From assembly GCF_001269985.1 (NCBI RefSeq), contig NZ_BBZB01000001.1, forward strand, positions 992,001 to 1,056,000: 64,000 nucleotides of DNA, written 5' to 3'. Below are positions 9,714 to 20,234 of this stretch, piece by piece. Source of the stretch: Pseudoalteromonas sp. '520P1 No. 423' (GTDB taxonomy: Bacteria; Pseudomonadota; Gammaproteobacteria; Enterobacterales; Alteromonadaceae). The first letter of the stretch is position 1. Each line of letters begins with the position of its first letter. The position numbers were made by a program, and so were the translations under genes. The notes below the pieces were generated by a model that saw only the letters and a list, made by a program, of their open reading frames with translations, did no database searches and was not told the DNA's origin.

Positions 9714-11042
9714 TTATAGAATAAAGCGGCTTAAATCTTCATTCTCAACTAAACTACCTAAGAATTTCTCTACGTACTTAGCATCAACTGTTAGTTGCTC
9801 ACCTGCTTTTTCAGAAGCATCATATGATACTTCTTCCATTAAGCGTTCCATCACAGTATGAAGACGACGTGCGCCAATGTTTTCGGTCTTTTCATTTACG
9901 CGCCATGCTGATTCTGCAATCGCTGTAATTGACTCTTCAGTAAACTCAACATTAACTCCTTCAGTACCTAATAACGCAACGTATTGCTCTGTAAGAGATG
10001 CATGAGGTTCAGTTAAAATGCGTTCAAAATCTTTAGCACCTAAAGCTTCTAGTTCTACACGGATTGGTAAACGACCTTGAAGCTCTGGAATTAAATCAGA
10101 TGGCTTAGACATTTGGAAAGCACCTGAGGTAATAAATAACATATGATCAGTTTTAACCATACCGTGTTTAGTGCTAACAGTCGTTCCTTCAACTAAAGGT
10201 AATAAGTCACGTTGTACACCTTCACGGCTTACATCTGGACCTGAAGATTCACCGCGTTTACAGATTTTGTCCATTTCATCAATGAATACAATACCGTTTT
10301 GCTCAACAGCCTGAATCGCTTTTTCTTTAAGATCTTCTGGGTTTACTAATTTTGCAGCTTCTTCTTCAATTAACAGTTTAAAGGCTTCTTTAATCTTTAA
10401 TTTACGAGAAGATTTTTTCTCATTCGACATGTTTTGGAACATGCTTTGTAATTGATTTGTCATGTCTTCCATGCCTGGAGGCGCCATGATTTCAACGCCA
10501 ACTGGAGACTGTGAAATATCAATATCAATTTCTTTATCATCTAACTTGCCTTCACGTAATTTTTTACGGAAAACTTGTCTTGTAGATGAGTTATCAGCAG
10601 GCTCTGTTTCACCAAATGTATTTTTTGCTGGCGGTAATAAGGCATCTAAAATACGTTCTTCAGCGGCTTCTTCAGCGCGATGTTTCACTTTTTTAGTTTC
10701 TAACTCACGAGTTAGTTTAATTGAGATGTCAGCAAGATCGCGAATGATCGTTTCAACTTCTTTACCAACATAACCTACTTCAGTAAATTTAGTTGCTTCA
10801 ACTTTAATGAAAGGTGCATTTGCTAATTTAGCTAAACGACGTGCAATTTCAGTTTTACCAACACCCGTTGGACCTATCATCAGTATATTTTTAGGCGTTA
10901 CTTCAGCTCTAAAATCTTCGTCAAGTTGCATTCTGCGCCAGCGGTTTCTTAATGCGATAGCAACTGCTTTTTTTGCATTTTTTTGACCAATAATATGTTG
11001 GTCTAATTCATGAACAATTTCTCTTGGCGTCATAGCTGACAT
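9714..11042 (-). CDS. hslU: ATP-dependent protease ATPase subunit HslU
   Basis: 442 residues, the usual HslU length. It opens with [20 protein letters not shown], then Walker A ([15 protein letters not shown]) at about 57, the pore loop GYVG at about 91, the I domain, Walker B ([11 protein letters not shown]) and the C-terminal tail that docks into HslV. It unfolds substrates and feeds them to the HslV peptidase in the cytoplasm. It follows hslV by 11 bp in one operon under the sigma-32 promoter at 11652-11680. Confidence 0.97.
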   Translation of the reverse strand: MSAMTPREIVHELDQHIIGQKNAKKAVAIALRNRWRRMQLDEDFRAEVTPKNILMIGPTGVGKTEIARRLAKLANAPFIKVEATKFTEVGYVGKEVETIIRDLADISIKLTRELETKKVKHRAEEAAEERILDALLPPAKNTFGETEPADNSSTRQVFRKKLREGKLDDKEIDIDISQSPVGVEIMAPPGMEDMTNQLQSMFQNMSNEKKSSRKLKIKEAFKLLIEEEAAKLVNPEDLKEKAIQAVEQNGIVFIDEMDKICKRGESSGPDVSREGVQRDLLPLVEGTTVSTKHGMVKTDHMLFITSGAFQMSKPSDLIPELQGRLPIRVELEALGAKDFERILTEPHASLTEQYVALLGTEGVNVEFTEESITAIAESAWRVNEKTENIGARRLHTVMERLMEEVSYDASEKAGEQLTVDAKYVEKFLGSLVENEDLSRFIL

Positions 11043-11053
11043 AATAATTCCTA

Positions 11054-11572
11054 TTATAATTCTTCGATAGTATGGTTATGATTAGTAAATACACAAATGT
11101 CGCCTGCTATTTTTAGGCTTTTTTCTGCAATTTCTCTTGCAGAAAGTTCTGTATTTTCTAATAGTGCGGTTGCTGCAGATTGTGCAAATGCACCACCACT
11201 ACCAATTGCAATTAAATCATTTTCAGGCTGAATGACATCACCATTACCTGTAATGATAAGAGAAGCCGTTTCATCAGCTACTGCTAATAACGCTTCTAAT
11301 TTACGTAACATTTTATCTGAACGCCAGTCTTTTGCCATTTCGACAGCTGCACGTGTTAAATGACCTTGATGCATTTCAAGTTTACTTTCAAATTTTTCAA
11401 ATAATGTAAATGCGTCGGCGGTTCCGCCAGCAAAGCCCGCTATTACTTTATCGTTATATAGGCGACGTACTTTACGTGCATTGCCTTTCATCACTGTATT
11501 ACCAAGTGAAACTTGGCCATCACCAGCGATCACAACTTTATCGCCGCGACGAACTGAAACAATTGTAGTCAT
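11054..11572 (-). CDS. hslV: ATP-dependent protease peptidase subunit HslV
   Basis: 172 residues. After removal of Met1 the N-terminal Thr2 ([20 protein letters not shown]) is the catalytic nucleophile of this proteasome-beta-like peptidase, and Lys and Asp of the active site are in the following strand. The length and the [16 protein letters not shown] segment are typical. First gene of the heat-shock operon hslV-hslU. Confidence 0.97.
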   Translation of the reverse strand: MTTIVSVRRGDKVVIAGDGQVSLGNTVMKGNARKVRRLYNDKVIAGFAGGTADAFTLFEKFESKLEMHQGHLTRAAVEMAKDWRSDKMLRKLEALLAVADETASLIITGNGDVIQPENDLIAIGSGGAFAQSAATALLENTELSAREIAEKSLKIAGDICVFTNHNHTIEEL

Positions 11573-11651
11573 GTTAATCTCTTTTTATTACGTGATCACA
11601 TAGCAGCGGTTGCTGCTTTGTATTTATGTCTTTTAGTCTTTAATGACTAAT

Positions 11652-11680
11652 AGATGGGGGAGGGGTGTGAAAATTTCAAG
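11652..11680 (-). promoter_or_regulatory. Sigma-32 (RpoH) heat-shock promoter of hslVU
   Basis: On the minus strand CTTGAAA (11674-11680) and CCCCATCT (11652-11659) are separated by 14 nt, an essentially perfect match to the RpoH consensus. It lies about 80 nt upstream of hslV, whose family is heat-shock controlled in E. coli. Confidence 0.9.
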
Positions 11681-11703
11681 TAAAAGCGCTGGTAAACAGC
11701 GCT
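11681..11703 (-). terminator. Hairpin between the SPOR gene and hslV
   Basis: A 7-bp stem (AGCGCTG / CAGCGCT, 11685-11703) is followed by a short T-run on the minus strand. It stands just upstream of the heat-shock promoter and probably ends transcription from priA and the SPOR gene. A second perfect 10-bp hairpin (ATATAGAAAT) lies at 11707-11732. Confidence 0.6.
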
Positions 11704-11735
11704 AAAATATAGAAATCTAATTATTTCTATATAGG

Positions 11736-12248
11736 TTACTTATTCCAGAACCAAATATTACAGCCTATGATCTTTTGGCGTTTTAGTAAGTTTTTATCAC
11801 TTTCGGCTTTACGTTTTGTTTCATAGGGACCTAAACGCACTTTAAACCAAGAGCCTTGATGTTTTATAAATGAGATAATGCCAGTAAAAGCAATTTTAGC
11901 TTTTAATGTTTCAGCTTGCTCTCTTGATTTATAAGAGCCACACTGCATAACATAAGGCCCTTTTTGTGCCATTTCAGTGACTTCAACTTTTACTAAGTCA
12001 GGCTCTTTTATGGCTTGTATAAAATCAGAATCTATAGGTTTTTTCAGTGCTTCTTTTTTTACAGCTTTGACTTTTTTTGCTTCAGATTGCAACTTTTCTT
12101 CGCTGTTAGTAAATACGTAAAATAAACCGTAAATGAATGCAAAGAGCAGTGTTAAAGCAACTAAAATCCAACCAATAGGTTTCTTTTTAGCTGCCTTCTT
12201 TTTTGATTTATTCGGGCGTTTTTTATTTATAAAATCGTGTTGTGCCAT
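11736..12248 (-). CDS. SPOR-domain membrane protein (FtsN-like)
   Basis: 170 residues. A strongly basic cytoplasmic head (KKRPNKSKKKAAKKKP) is followed by one membrane helix (IGWILVALTLLFAFIYGLFYVF, about 25-46), a short charged linker and a C-terminal SPOR domain (PYVMQCGSYKSREQAETLKA to WFKVRLGPYETKRKAESD). SPOR domains bind denuded peptidoglycan at the septum, so a role in division or cell-wall work is likely. FtsN genes follow priA in many gammaproteobacteria; this one is shorter than E. coli FtsN (319 residues), so orthology is plausible but not certain. It is 42 bp after priA. Confidence 0.8.
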   Translation of the reverse strand: MAQHDFINKKRPNKSKKKAAKKKPIGWILVALTLLFAFIYGLFYVFTNSEEKLQSEAKKVKAVKKEALKKPIDSDFIQAIKEPDLVKVEVTEMAQKGPYVMQCGSYKSREQAETLKAKIAFTGIISFIKHQGSWFKVRLGPYETKRKAESDKNLLKRQKIIGCNIWFWNK

Positions 12249-12290
12249 TTTTTATTTAACTATGCCTTGTATCTGATGTATCTAAAATTT

Positions 12291-14468
12291 TTATGCCATA
12301 TCAATTGGGTCAACATCTAAACTCCATCTCACTTTGGCTGCTAACTTACTTTTTGATAAGTAATCAACTAGTTGAGAAAGGTATTGATGTAAATTATTTC
12401 TATTATCAGATTGTATATGTATCTGATATCGAAATTTACCTGCTATTTTTTCTAATGGAGCAGGGATTGGACCAAGCAATTGTATACCATGGAGTGATTG
12501 CTCAGGTATAAGTAAATTCAAAAAATCGAGAACTAATTGTATATCGTGTGCTTCTGCACGAAATAATGCCATAGCAGTATAGGGTGGTAATTCAGTTACT
12601 TCCCGCTCAGTGAGGGCATAACGGGCAAAGTCTTGATAGCCATTATTGATTAAATCTTGTAATAACGGATGTTCAGGAAAGTGTGTTTGCAATAAAACTT
12701 GTCCGGCTTCACCGCTGCGTCCTGCTCTGCCTGATACTTGAATTATTAACTGGGCTAAATGTTCTGTGGCTCTAAAATCACACGAATAAAGCCCTGAGTC
12801 GACATCTAAAATAATCACTAAAGAGACATCAGGAAAATGATGCCCTTTAGCGAGCATTTGTGTGCCCACTAAAATACGGGGGCCAGAAGTATTAATCTCG
12901 GTTAGTGCCTGCTCTAAACTACCTTTTTTACGTGTTGTTTCTCTGTCTATTCTATTGATAGGAATATCAGGAAACTGCTCATGTAAATATTCTTCAATTT
13001 GTTCAGTGCCTTTACCCGCTGGCATAATTTGCGTACTGCCGCAATCAGGACATTGAAATGGTGGTGGCTTTTGCTCACCACAATGATGGCAAATAAGGCT
13101 CTGTATGCTTTTATGATAAGTGGCATTGGTACTACAGCGTTCGCAATCACTTAACCAACCACATTCATGGCAAATTAAAGTAGGAGAAAAACCACGGCGG
13201 TTTAAAAAAATCATGACTTGTTTCTGTTTTTTTAAATGTAGTTTTATCGTGTCTAAGCTGGCTTTTGCAATGCCTGCTTCTTCAGGTTGGCCTTTCATAT
13301 CAAGTAAGTGATATTGGTTATCTGTTGCTGTTTGCGCACGGTTAGCCAAAGTTAATAATTGGTATTTGTTTGCCAAGGCTTTATGTAAGGTTTCAAGAGC
13401 GGGTGTTGCACTGCCTAAAATTAATGGAACCTGTAATTGGTGGGCACGAAATGCAGCTAAATCACGCGCATGATAACGTAATGTATCTTGTTGTTTAAAT
13501 GAGTTATCGTGTTCTTCATCAACAATTATCATACCTAGTTTCGCGAATGGCGTGAAAATAGCTGAGCGAGTACCAATAACGATTGCACAGCTGCCTTTTT
13601 CACAAAAACGCCATGTTTGTAGTCGTTCGTTATCGGTTAATGCTGAATGCCATAACATGATGGGTGTATCAGGGAATCGCCGACGGAAACGGTTAACTGT
13701 TTGCGGTGTTAAGCCAATTTCCGGTACTAATACTAAGGCTTGTTTCCCTTGTTTTAATACTTGCTCTAATACTTGTAAATAAACTTCAGTTTTACCACTG
13801 CCAGTTATGCCTTCTAGCAAAAATGTTTTATAGCCTTTGCTTTGATTGATAGCAGCACAAGCAACAGCTTGCTCACTATTTAATGTTAGACGGCTTTGTA
13901 CTGATAATTCTCGAGATTGCCATTGTTCATCAAATTCAATAAATTCATGAATTACTTCATTGTCGATCAGAGATTTAATGGTTTGGCTGGCAAAACCTAA
14001 AGCTTTTAGTTCTGTTATTGGTGTTTTGCCAGAGCCAAGTAAGTGCTCAACTAAAGCTTGTTGTTTTTTACCTTTTAGCGGCTTTTGTGTTTTGCCTTGT
14101 TCAGTGAGCTCTAAGTAACTAATACTGGTTTTATCTGGGCTTTTTCCTTGTCTTAATAATTTAGGCAAAGCGATTTGTAGAGTTTCACCTAAAGGGTAAC
14201 AATAATATTTAGCTGCGAATTTTAACAGCGCGAGAAGCTGAGGTTGTAAAATGGGGGTATTATCTAATATTTCATCTATTTTTTTTAATTTTTTTATATC
14301 AAAATCAGATTCGTTTTTAACCTCAATTATGATGCCTATCTTTTTTTGACGTGCAAAATTCACAACGACGCGCATTCCCGGTTCTACAGTAAAAGGTAAA
14401 TGCTCAGGTAGCAGGTAATCAAAAGTTTTATGTAAAGGTACTTTGATTGATACAGCAGCAATTTTCAT
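12291..14468 (-). CDS. priA: Primosomal protein N' (replication restart helicase PriA)
   Basis: 725 residues, near the E. coli length. The N-terminal DNA-binding domain (about 1-190) precedes the helicase core with Walker A in LLEGITGSGKTEVYLQVLEQ and the DEEH box (IIVDEEHDNSFKQQD). The zinc cluster inserted in the helicase (CHECGWLSDCERC and CHHCGEQ...CPDCGS) and motif VI (QVSGRAGRSG) are also clear. It reloads the replisome at stalled forks. It is divergent from rpmE, an arrangement common in this group. Confidence 0.97.
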   Translation of the reverse strand: MKIAAVSIKVPLHKTFDYLLPEHLPFTVEPGMRVVVNFARQKKIGIIIEVKNESDFDIKKLKKIDEILDNTPILQPQLLALLKFAAKYYCYPLGETLQIALPKLLRQGKSPDKTSISYLELTEQGKTQKPLKGKKQQALVEHLLGSGKTPITELKALGFASQTIKSLIDNEVIHEFIEFDEQWQSRELSVQSRLTLNSEQAVACAAINQSKGYKTFLLEGITGSGKTEVYLQVLEQVLKQGKQALVLVPEIGLTPQTVNRFRRRFPDTPIMLWHSALTDNERLQTWRFCEKGSCAIVIGTRSAIFTPFAKLGMIIVDEEHDNSFKQQDTLRYHARDLAAFRAHQLQVPLILGSATPALETLHKALANKYQLLTLANRAQTATDNQYHLLDMKGQPEEAGIAKASLDTIKLHLKKQKQVMIFLNRRGFSPTLICHECGWLSDCERCSTNATYHKSIQSLICHHCGEQKPPPFQCPDCGSTQIMPAGKGTEQIEEYLHEQFPDIPINRIDRETTRKKGSLEQALTEINTSGPRILVGTQMLAKGHHFPDVSLVIILDVDSGLYSCDFRATEHLAQLIIQVSGRAGRSGEAGQVLLQTHFPEHPLLQDLINNGYQDFARYALTEREVTELPPYTAMALFRAEAHDIQLVLDFLNLLIPEQSLHGIQLLGPIPAPLEKIAGKFRYQIHIQSDNRNNLHQYLSQLVDYLSKSKLAAKVRWSLDVDPIDMA

Positions 14469-14620
14469 TAATAAAAATCTTAAATATTATTATGACTCTA
14501 ATTTACTAAAATCATCAGTCTCTTGATAGTTAAAATCACTGATAGACTTGTATTAATTAAATCTAATTAAGTATAAATATCGCCATCAAATATAATGCTT
14601 ATAGATATAATTAATAATGC

Positions 14621-14649
14621 TTGAAGATCTTGGGTGATTTGTCTAAAAT
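14621..14649 (+). promoter_or_regulatory. Sigma-70 promoter of rpmE
   Basis: TTGAAG (14621-14626) and TAAAAT (14644-14649) are spaced by 17 nt. This would start transcription around 14656 and give rpmE a leader of about 100 nt that contains the hairpin at 14704-14720. Confidence 0.7.
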
Positions 14650-14689
14650 ACGCGCCCTAACTTATCAATCAATGATTGATGTATAAATT

Positions 14690-14753
14690 AACAACGTATG
14701 GTACCAGACTTCGGGTTTGGAGAGCGATGCGGCCTTAACTGAGGTTTTCCAAA
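14690..14753 (+). promoter_or_regulatory. Structured rpmE leader (possible bL31 autoregulatory element)
   Basis: The leader holds a hairpin CCAGAC-TTCGG-GTTTGG (14704-14720) followed by GGAGAGCGATGCGGCC, then the ribosome site and the rpmE ATG. Autogenous control of bL31 by its mRNA leader is known in E. coli, so this is a reasonable candidate; the assignment is by position and hairpin only. Confidence 0.5.
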
Positions 14754-14966
14754 ATGAAAAAAGATATCCATCCTAAGTACGAAACAATCAATGCAACTTG
14801 TTCATGTGGTAACAAATTTGAAATGAACTCAACTTTGTGTAAAGACATCCATTTAGATATCTGTGGTAAATGTCACCCTTTCTACACTGGTAACCAACGT
14901 GTTATCGATACAGGTGGTCGTGTTGATCGCTTCAACAAGCGTTTCGGAAGCCTTAGCAGCAAGTAA
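14754..14966 (+). CDS. rpmE: 50S ribosomal protein bL31 (zinc-binding form)
   Basis: 70 residues: [20 protein letters not shown], with cysteines at 16, 18, 37 and 40 (CSC...CGKC). These define the C+ zinc-binding bL31 rather than the zinc-independent RpmE2 paralogue. It forms the B1b intersubunit bridge of the 70S ribosome. It ends in the expected basic tail and is closed by a strong terminator. Confidence 0.97.
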   Translation: MKKDIHPKYETINATCSCGNKFEMNSTLCKDIHLDICGKCHPFYTGNQRVIDTGGRVDRFNKRFGSLSSK

Positions 14967-14985
14967 TTGCCGCTTCAAGCAGAAG

Positions 14986-15009
14986 AAAGCACCTAAGGGT
15001 GCTTTTTTT
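14986..15009 (+). terminator. Rho-independent terminator of rpmE
   Basis: An 8-bp stem (AAAGCACC / GGTGCTTT, loop TAAG) runs into seven T residues, 20 nt after the rpmE stop. Confidence 0.9.
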
Positions 15010-15060
15010 GTGCCTAAAATTTATGAGAGTCATATATATCCACAATTTTAATGCCAATTA

Positions 15061-15150
15061 TTAATACCAACTCTATTAATACCAACTCTATTAATACCAA
15101 CTCTATTAATACCAACTCTATTAATACCAACTCTATTAATACCAATTCCG
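15061..15150. repeat. 15-bp tandem repeat, six copies
   Basis: The unit TTAATACCAACTCTA occurs five times without a change and a sixth time with three substitutions (15136-15150). It is noncoding and lies between rpmE and the malic enzyme gene. A related word (TAATACCAATTGTATTAA) begins the intergenic element near 45263, so the unit may derive from a dispersed repeat. Confidence 0.9.
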
Positions 15151-15814
15151 ATAATTAAGTGACCAGTAAATTATCGGAAATGATATAAGTATCGATCAAA
15201 TATAAATTAGGTTAAATTTTCAGAGCGTGACTCCTCAGCTTGAGAGGTTATGGAAATCTTGATACTCATTTTTATATCGCCTGACACATTTCTTCTTTTA
15301 TATTTAAAAATACAATTTTATTGGGCCTGTGCGGTACTTAGTGGAAGCCGGTAAATGAATATTTTTGCAATATTTTTGAAAGAATAACTTATCTAAAAAA
15401 TTACAGATTCGTTTGTAAATTATACTTTAAGTGAAACTTTGCGGTTAAATTCTGCTAAATTGCTGTCAAAGTTAGGTTTCTTTTGTTTTTTGTTTGTGAT
15501 GTCAATGATTTTAACTTTAGTTATAAGTAATCTGTTTTTTATATCTAAAAGTTGTTATGTTCGCTTGTTTTATAATCTTTTTTACAATGCTAATACTTGG
15601 CGTTACAAATTGATTGCTTTTAAGTTCAGGGAAAAGTGGTCTAACTTCTGTTAAAGTTGCCGCTAAAATTAAAGTTATAAAAATTCATGATGAACAGTTG
15701 GTTTTTACTTGAATTTAAAAATAATATGCGTATTGTTGTATTTAGTGGCTTAACCTAGTCGCGACTGTTTTTATCTCTCACACTTTTAATTTCTTAGCAG
15801 GAAAAACTCACATC
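15151..15814. other. Intergenic region with no supported gene
   Basis: About 660 bp of AT-rich sequence between the tandem array and the malic enzyme gene. A TTG-started frame at 15439-15654 would give a 71-residue hydrophobic peptide, but I see no ribosome site and no family resemblance. The last 30 bp contain the AGGA ribosome site for the downstream gene. I see nothing else. Confidence 0.6.
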
Positions 15815-17059
15815 ATGTCTGACTTCAAAGAACAAGCTTTAAAATACCACGCCGAACCCGTTCCCGGTAAAATCAGTATTGAACTAACAAAACCGGCAGA
15901 AACAGTAAACGACCTTGCATTGGCATATAGTCCAGGTGTTGCAGAGCCGGTAAGAGAAATTGCAGCAGATCCTGATAATGCATATAAATACACAGCTAAA
16001 GGTAACATGGTTGCTGTTATTTCTAATGGTACTGCTATTTTAGGTTTAGGTAATTTAGGACCACTTGCATCAAAACCAGTAATGGAAGGTAAATCACTTT
16101 TATTTAAGCGTTTTGCTAATTTAGATTCTATTGATATTGAAGTAAAACATAGAACAACAGAAGACTTTATTAATACAGTTGAAAACATCGCCGATACTTT
16201 TGGTGGCATTAATTTAGAAGACATTAAAGCACCTGAGTGTTTTGAAATTGAAAAAGCATTAATTGAACGTTGTAGTATTCCAGTATTTCATGATGATCAA
16301 CACGGTACTGCAATTGTAACAGCTGCAGGCATGTTAAATGCGTTAGAAGTGCAAGGTAAAAGCATACATGATGCATTGATTGTATGTTTGGGTGCCGGTG
16401 CAGCCGCGATTGCATGTATGGAGTTATTAATAAAATGTGGCGCACAGCGTGAACACATTTACATGTTAGATCGTAAAGGCGTAATTCATACTCGTCGTGA
16501 TGATTTAAATGAATATAAGCAGTTATTTGCAAACAATACTGATAAACGTACATTACAAGACGTGATTGCTGAAGCGGACGTATTTGTAGGTGTATCAGGC
16601 CCTAACTTATTATCAGCAGATGATCTTAAATTAATGGCTGATAAGCCTGTGGTATTTGCATGTTCAAATCCAGATCCTGAAATAAATCCAGAGTTAGCAC
16701 ATGAATCTAGAAATGATTTAATTATGGCTACAGGTCGCTCAGATTACCCTAATCAGGTTAATAATGTTTTATGTTTCCCATTTATTTTCCGCGGTGCACT
16801 TGATGTACGTGCAAGTAAAATTAATGATGAAATGAAAATTGCTGCAGTACACGCAATAAGAGATATCGCAAAAGAGCCTGTTTCAAAAGAAGTATTAAAA
16901 GCAGCGGGTGTTGATTCATTAGAGTTTGGTACAGACTACATTATACCTAAACCTATGGATCCACGTTTACTACCGCGTGTTGCTTTAGCGGTAGCACAAG
17001 CTGCTATAGATTCTGGTGTTGCGCAATTACCATTACCAATTAATTATATGCAAGACTAA
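15815..17059 (+). CDS. Malic enzyme, short form (malate to pyruvate)
   Basis: 414 residues. The malic N-terminal domain contains LALAYSPGVAEPVREIA and KPVMEGKSLLFKRFANLDSI. FHDDQHGTAIVTAAGMLNAL is the metal and substrate region, and the NAD(P) Rossmann domain begins at CLGAGAAAIACMELLIKCG. Oxidative decarboxylation of malate to pyruvate is the expected reaction. The protein lacks the C-terminal phosphotransacetylase-like domain found in MaeB, so it is the compact bacterial form. Cofactor choice (NAD or NADP) cannot be decided by eye. The ATG has an AGGA ribosome site. Confidence 0.93.
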   Translation: MSDFKEQALKYHAEPVPGKISIELTKPAETVNDLALAYSPGVAEPVREIAADPDNAYKYTAKGNMVAVISNGTAILGLGNLGPLASKPVMEGKSLLFKRFANLDSIDIEVKHRTTEDFINTVENIADTFGGINLEDIKAPECFEIEKALIERCSIPVFHDDQHGTAIVTAAGMLNALEVQGKSIHDALIVCLGAGAAAIACMELLIKCGAQREHIYMLDRKGVIHTRRDDLNEYKQLFANNTDKRTLQDVIAEADVFVGVSGPNLLSADDLKLMADKPVVFACSNPDPEINPELAHESRNDLIMATGRSDYPNQVNNVLCFPFIFRGALDVRASKINDEMKIAAVHAIRDIAKEPVSKEVLKAAGVDSLEFGTDYIIPKPMDPRLLPRVALAVAQAAIDSGVAQLPLPINYMQD

Positions 17060-17090
17060 TTATTAGCTAATGTTTTAATAGCTAAAATTT

Positions 17091-17128
17091 AAAAAGGGTG
17101 ATTTGAATTATTCAAATCCCCCTTTTTT
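17091..17128. terminator. Terminator between the malic enzyme gene and uvrA
   Basis: A stem GATTTGAA / TTCAAATC with a 3-nt loop, extended by AAAAAGGG against CCCTTTTTT with one bulge. T-runs on both strands make it suitable for both convergent genes. Confidence 0.8.
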
Positions 17129-17156
17129 GCTTGCTTCACCGTTTAGAAAACGATGA

Positions 17157-19991
17157 TTAATTTAACAATGGCTTCAAGTAGTGCCCAGTAAATGATTTTT
17201 TATGAGCTGCAACTTCTTCAGGCGTGCCTGATACTAAGATTTCACCGCCTCCAGAACCTCCTTCAGGGCCTAGATCTACAATCCAGTCAGCAGTTTTTAT
17301 AACATCTAAATTGTGCTCAATAACAACCATAGTATTGCCATGATCGCGAAGTCTATGCAGTACGGCTAATAGTTGCTGAATATCATGAAAATGTAAGCCT
17401 GTTGTAGGCTCATCTAAAATGTATAACGTTTTACCGGTATCACGTTTAGATAACTCTTTTGCTAGTTTAACTCTTTGCGCTTCACCACCTGATAGCGTGA
17501 TAGCTGATTGTCCTAAGCGAATATAAGATAAACCGACATCAATTAATGTTTTTAACTTACGTGCTACTGCAGGGATTTTATCAAAGTAGGTGTAAGCATC
17601 TTCAACTGTCATATCTAATACTTGGTGAATGTTTTTACCTTTATATAAAATTTCTAAGGTTTCACGGTTATATCTTTGTGACTTACAGACATCACAAGGT
17701 ACATAAACGTCAGGTAAAAAGTGCATTTCTACTTTGATCATGCCATCGCCCTGACAGGCTTCACAGCGACCACCTTTTACATTAAAACTAAATCGACCGA
17801 CTTTATAGCCGCGTGAACGTGCTTCTTGTGTGCCTGCAAATAATTCGCGTATTGCAGTAAATATGCCTGTGTAAGTTGCAGGGTTTGATCTTGGTGTTCT
17901 ACCTATTGGGCTTTGATTGATATCAATGACTTTATCAAAATGTTCAAGGCCTTTGATTTCTTTATGTGCAGAGGCTTCTGCTGTCGTAGCGCCATTGAGT
18001 TCGGTATGCGCTAATTTATATAAAGTATCATTTATTAAAGTTGATTTACCTGATCCTGATACCCCAGTAACACAAGTCATTAAGCCGAATGGTATACGTA
18101 AATCGACATTTTTTAAGTTATTTCCACTTGCACCTAACAGCTCTAACCATTTTCCATCAGGGCCGTTATCACATTGATGGCGTTTTTTAGGTACTGCAAT
18201 TTCTTTTTCACCAGATAGGTATTGTCCGGTGACTGATTCTTTACAGCTAACAATATCTTCATATTGACCTTCAGCGATCACATAACCACCATGAACACCT
18301 GCTCCTGGGCCAATATCAATAATATGATCGGCACAACGAATAGCGTCTTCATCATGTTCTACAACAATAACTGTATTACCTAAATCACGTAAATAAGTCA
18401 GGGTTTTAAGCAGTCTATCATTATCTCTTTGATGTAAACCTATAGATGGTTCATCTAATACATACATCACGCCAACTAAGCCTGCGCCAATTTGGCTGGC
18501 TAAGCGAATACGTTGTGCTTCACCGCCTGATAAAGTTTCTGCACTGCGTTCAAGTGATAAATACGTTAAACCAACATTCACTAAAAAAGATAATCTGTCT
18601 TTGATCTCTTTTAGTATTTTATCGGCGATTTGGCCTTTTTGGCCTGTCAGTTTTAAGTTATCAAAAAATGTAGTGGCTTCACCTATGCTCATACTGGTGA
18701 TGTCAGGTAAATTAGTTTGGCCTATAAATACGTTTCTTGCTTCTTCTTTTAAACGGGTGCCTGAACAGCTTGGACAATCTTGATTGGTTTGATATTTCGC
18801 GAGCTCTTCACGAACAGAAGTTGATTCGGTTTCAATATAGCGGCGACTCATATTATTAAGCACACCTTCAAAAACATGTTTACGTACTACAATATCACCG
18901 CGATCGTTACAGTATTTGAATTCTATTTCTTTTTTACCTGAACCAGTTAAAACCACTTTTTGTACTGATTTTGGTAAATCTTTAAAAGGCATTTCAACAT
19001 CAAATTCATAATGTTCTGCGACTGCTTGCAGCATTTTAAAGTAATAAAAACTGCGTTTGTCCCAACCTCGGATCGCACCGCCTGCAAGGCTAAGTTCTGC
19101 ATTTTGTACGACACGGTCAGGATCAAAAAATTGTTTAACACCTAATCCATCACAAGTTTGACATGCACCAGCCGGATTATTAAATGAAAATAGCCTGGGC
19201 TCTAATTCTGTCATGGCATAACCACAACTAGGACAAGCAAAGTTAGCTGAAAAAATAATGTGTTCTTTATCGGGTTCATCCATAAAGGCGATATGGGCAA
19301 CACCATTTGATAAAGCCAGTGCTGATTCAAATGATTCAGCCAAACGAAGTTGTAAACCGTCTTTCACTTTTAATCTATCAACAACCACTTCGATTGAATG
19401 TTTTTTATGGAGTTCTAATGTAGGCGGATCTGATAAATCACAGACTTCGCCATCAATTCTTGCACGAATAAAGCCTTGCGCAGCAAGTTGCTCTAGTAAT
19501 TTTACATGCTCACCTTTACGTTCTTTAACAACAGGAGCAAGCAACATGACTTTAGTGCCTTCTTCTAGCTCTAAAACATGATCAACCATTTGGCTGATAG
19601 TTTGTGCCGTTAAAGGTAAGCTATGTGTCGGACAGCGAGGCTCGCCAACACGGGCAAATAAAAGACGTAAATAATCGTATATTTCTGTGATGGTACCCAC
19701 AGTTGAGCGTGGATTATGTGATGTTGATTTTTGTTCTATAGAAATAGCAGGCGATAAACCTTCAATATGATCTACATCTGGTTTTTCCATCAAAGATAAA
19801 AATTGACGCGCGTAAGCTGATAGAGACTCAACATAACGACGTTGGCCTTCGGCATATAAAGTATCAAAAGCAAGAGATGACTTACCTGAACCCGATAAAC
19901 CTGTGATAACTATTAATTTATCTCGAGGAATGGTTAGGCTGATGTCTTTTAGGTTGTGGGTTCTTGCGCCTCTAACGTCTATTTGGTCCAT
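17157..19991 (-). CDS. uvrA: Excinuclease ABC subunit A
   Basis: 944 residues starting at [20 protein letters not shown]; the frame is open 18 codons further upstream, but that extension does not look like UvrA. It is a twin ABC ATPase: Walker [15 protein letters not shown] near 31, signatures [16 protein letters not shown] and [16 protein letters not shown], and a second Walker [15 protein letters not shown]. Zinc modules CPSCGY...CQTC and CEACQGDGM...CDVC are present. UvrA with UvrB recognises bulky DNA lesions. It is divergent from yajR. I looked for a LexA box (CTGT-N8-ACAG) in the 240-bp upstream region and saw none. Confidence 0.97.
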   Translation of the reverse strand: MDQIDVRGARTHNLKDISLTIPRDKLIVITGLSGSGKSSLAFDTLYAEGQRRYVESLSAYARQFLSLMEKPDVDHIEGLSPAISIEQKSTSHNPRSTVGTITEIYDYLRLLFARVGEPRCPTHSLPLTAQTISQMVDHVLELEEGTKVMLLAPVVKERKGEHVKLLEQLAAQGFIRARIDGEVCDLSDPPTLELHKKHSIEVVVDRLKVKDGLQLRLAESFESALALSNGVAHIAFMDEPDKEHIIFSANFACPSCGYAMTELEPRLFSFNNPAGACQTCDGLGVKQFFDPDRVVQNAELSLAGGAIRGWDKRSFYYFKMLQAVAEHYEFDVEMPFKDLPKSVQKVVLTGSGKKEIEFKYCNDRGDIVVRKHVFEGVLNNMSRRYIETESTSVREELAKYQTNQDCPSCSGTRLKEEARNVFIGQTNLPDITSMSIGEATTFFDNLKLTGQKGQIADKILKEIKDRLSFLVNVGLTYLSLERSAETLSGGEAQRIRLASQIGAGLVGVMYVLDEPSIGLHQRDNDRLLKTLTYLRDLGNTVIVVEHDEDAIRCADHIIDIGPGAGVHGGYVIAEGQYEDIVSCKESVTGQYLSGEKEIAVPKKRHQCDNGPDGKWLELLGASGNNLKNVDLRIPFGLMTCVTGVSGSGKSTLINDTLYKLAHTELNGATTAEASAHKEIKGLEHFDKVIDINQSPIGRTPRSNPATYTGIFTAIRELFAGTQEARSRGYKVGRFSFNVKGGRCEACQGDGMIKVEMHFLPDVYVPCDVCKSQRYNRETLEILYKGKNIHQVLDMTVEDAYTYFDKIPAVARKLKTLIDVGLSYIRLGQSAITLSGGEAQRVKLAKELSKRDTGKTLYILDEPTTGLHFHDIQQLLAVLHRLRDHGNTMVVIEHNLDVIKTADWIVDLGPEGGSGGGEILVSGTPEEVAAHKKSFTGHYLKPLLN

Positions 19992-20234
19992 GCTATCGCT
20001 TTTAACTTTTATTAATCTTAAAGTGAGTATCTCACAATTAATCAAGAAACCTAACTTAAATTTACGCTTTTAGTGGATATTTATACAGTTGTTTTATTTT
20101 TGCAGTTTTATGACATTTTAAGTGTTGAGATCAAACTTTTGTCAACAGCATTTTGATCCGTTTTGAATATCTGTGTTAAACTGCCCGCAATTAATCTCCC
20201 CCTATTTATTTTATAAATAAGTGTTAAAAATAAT

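Noticed and set aside
15439..15654. 71-residue hydrophobic ORF upstream of the malic enzyme gene
   Set aside because: TTG start, no ribosome site, no recognisable family and AT-rich composition; likely chance.
19992..20234. LexA/SOS box between uvrA and yajR
   Set aside because: I looked for CTGT-N8-ACAG on both strands and saw only half-sites such as CTGTGTTAAACTG.
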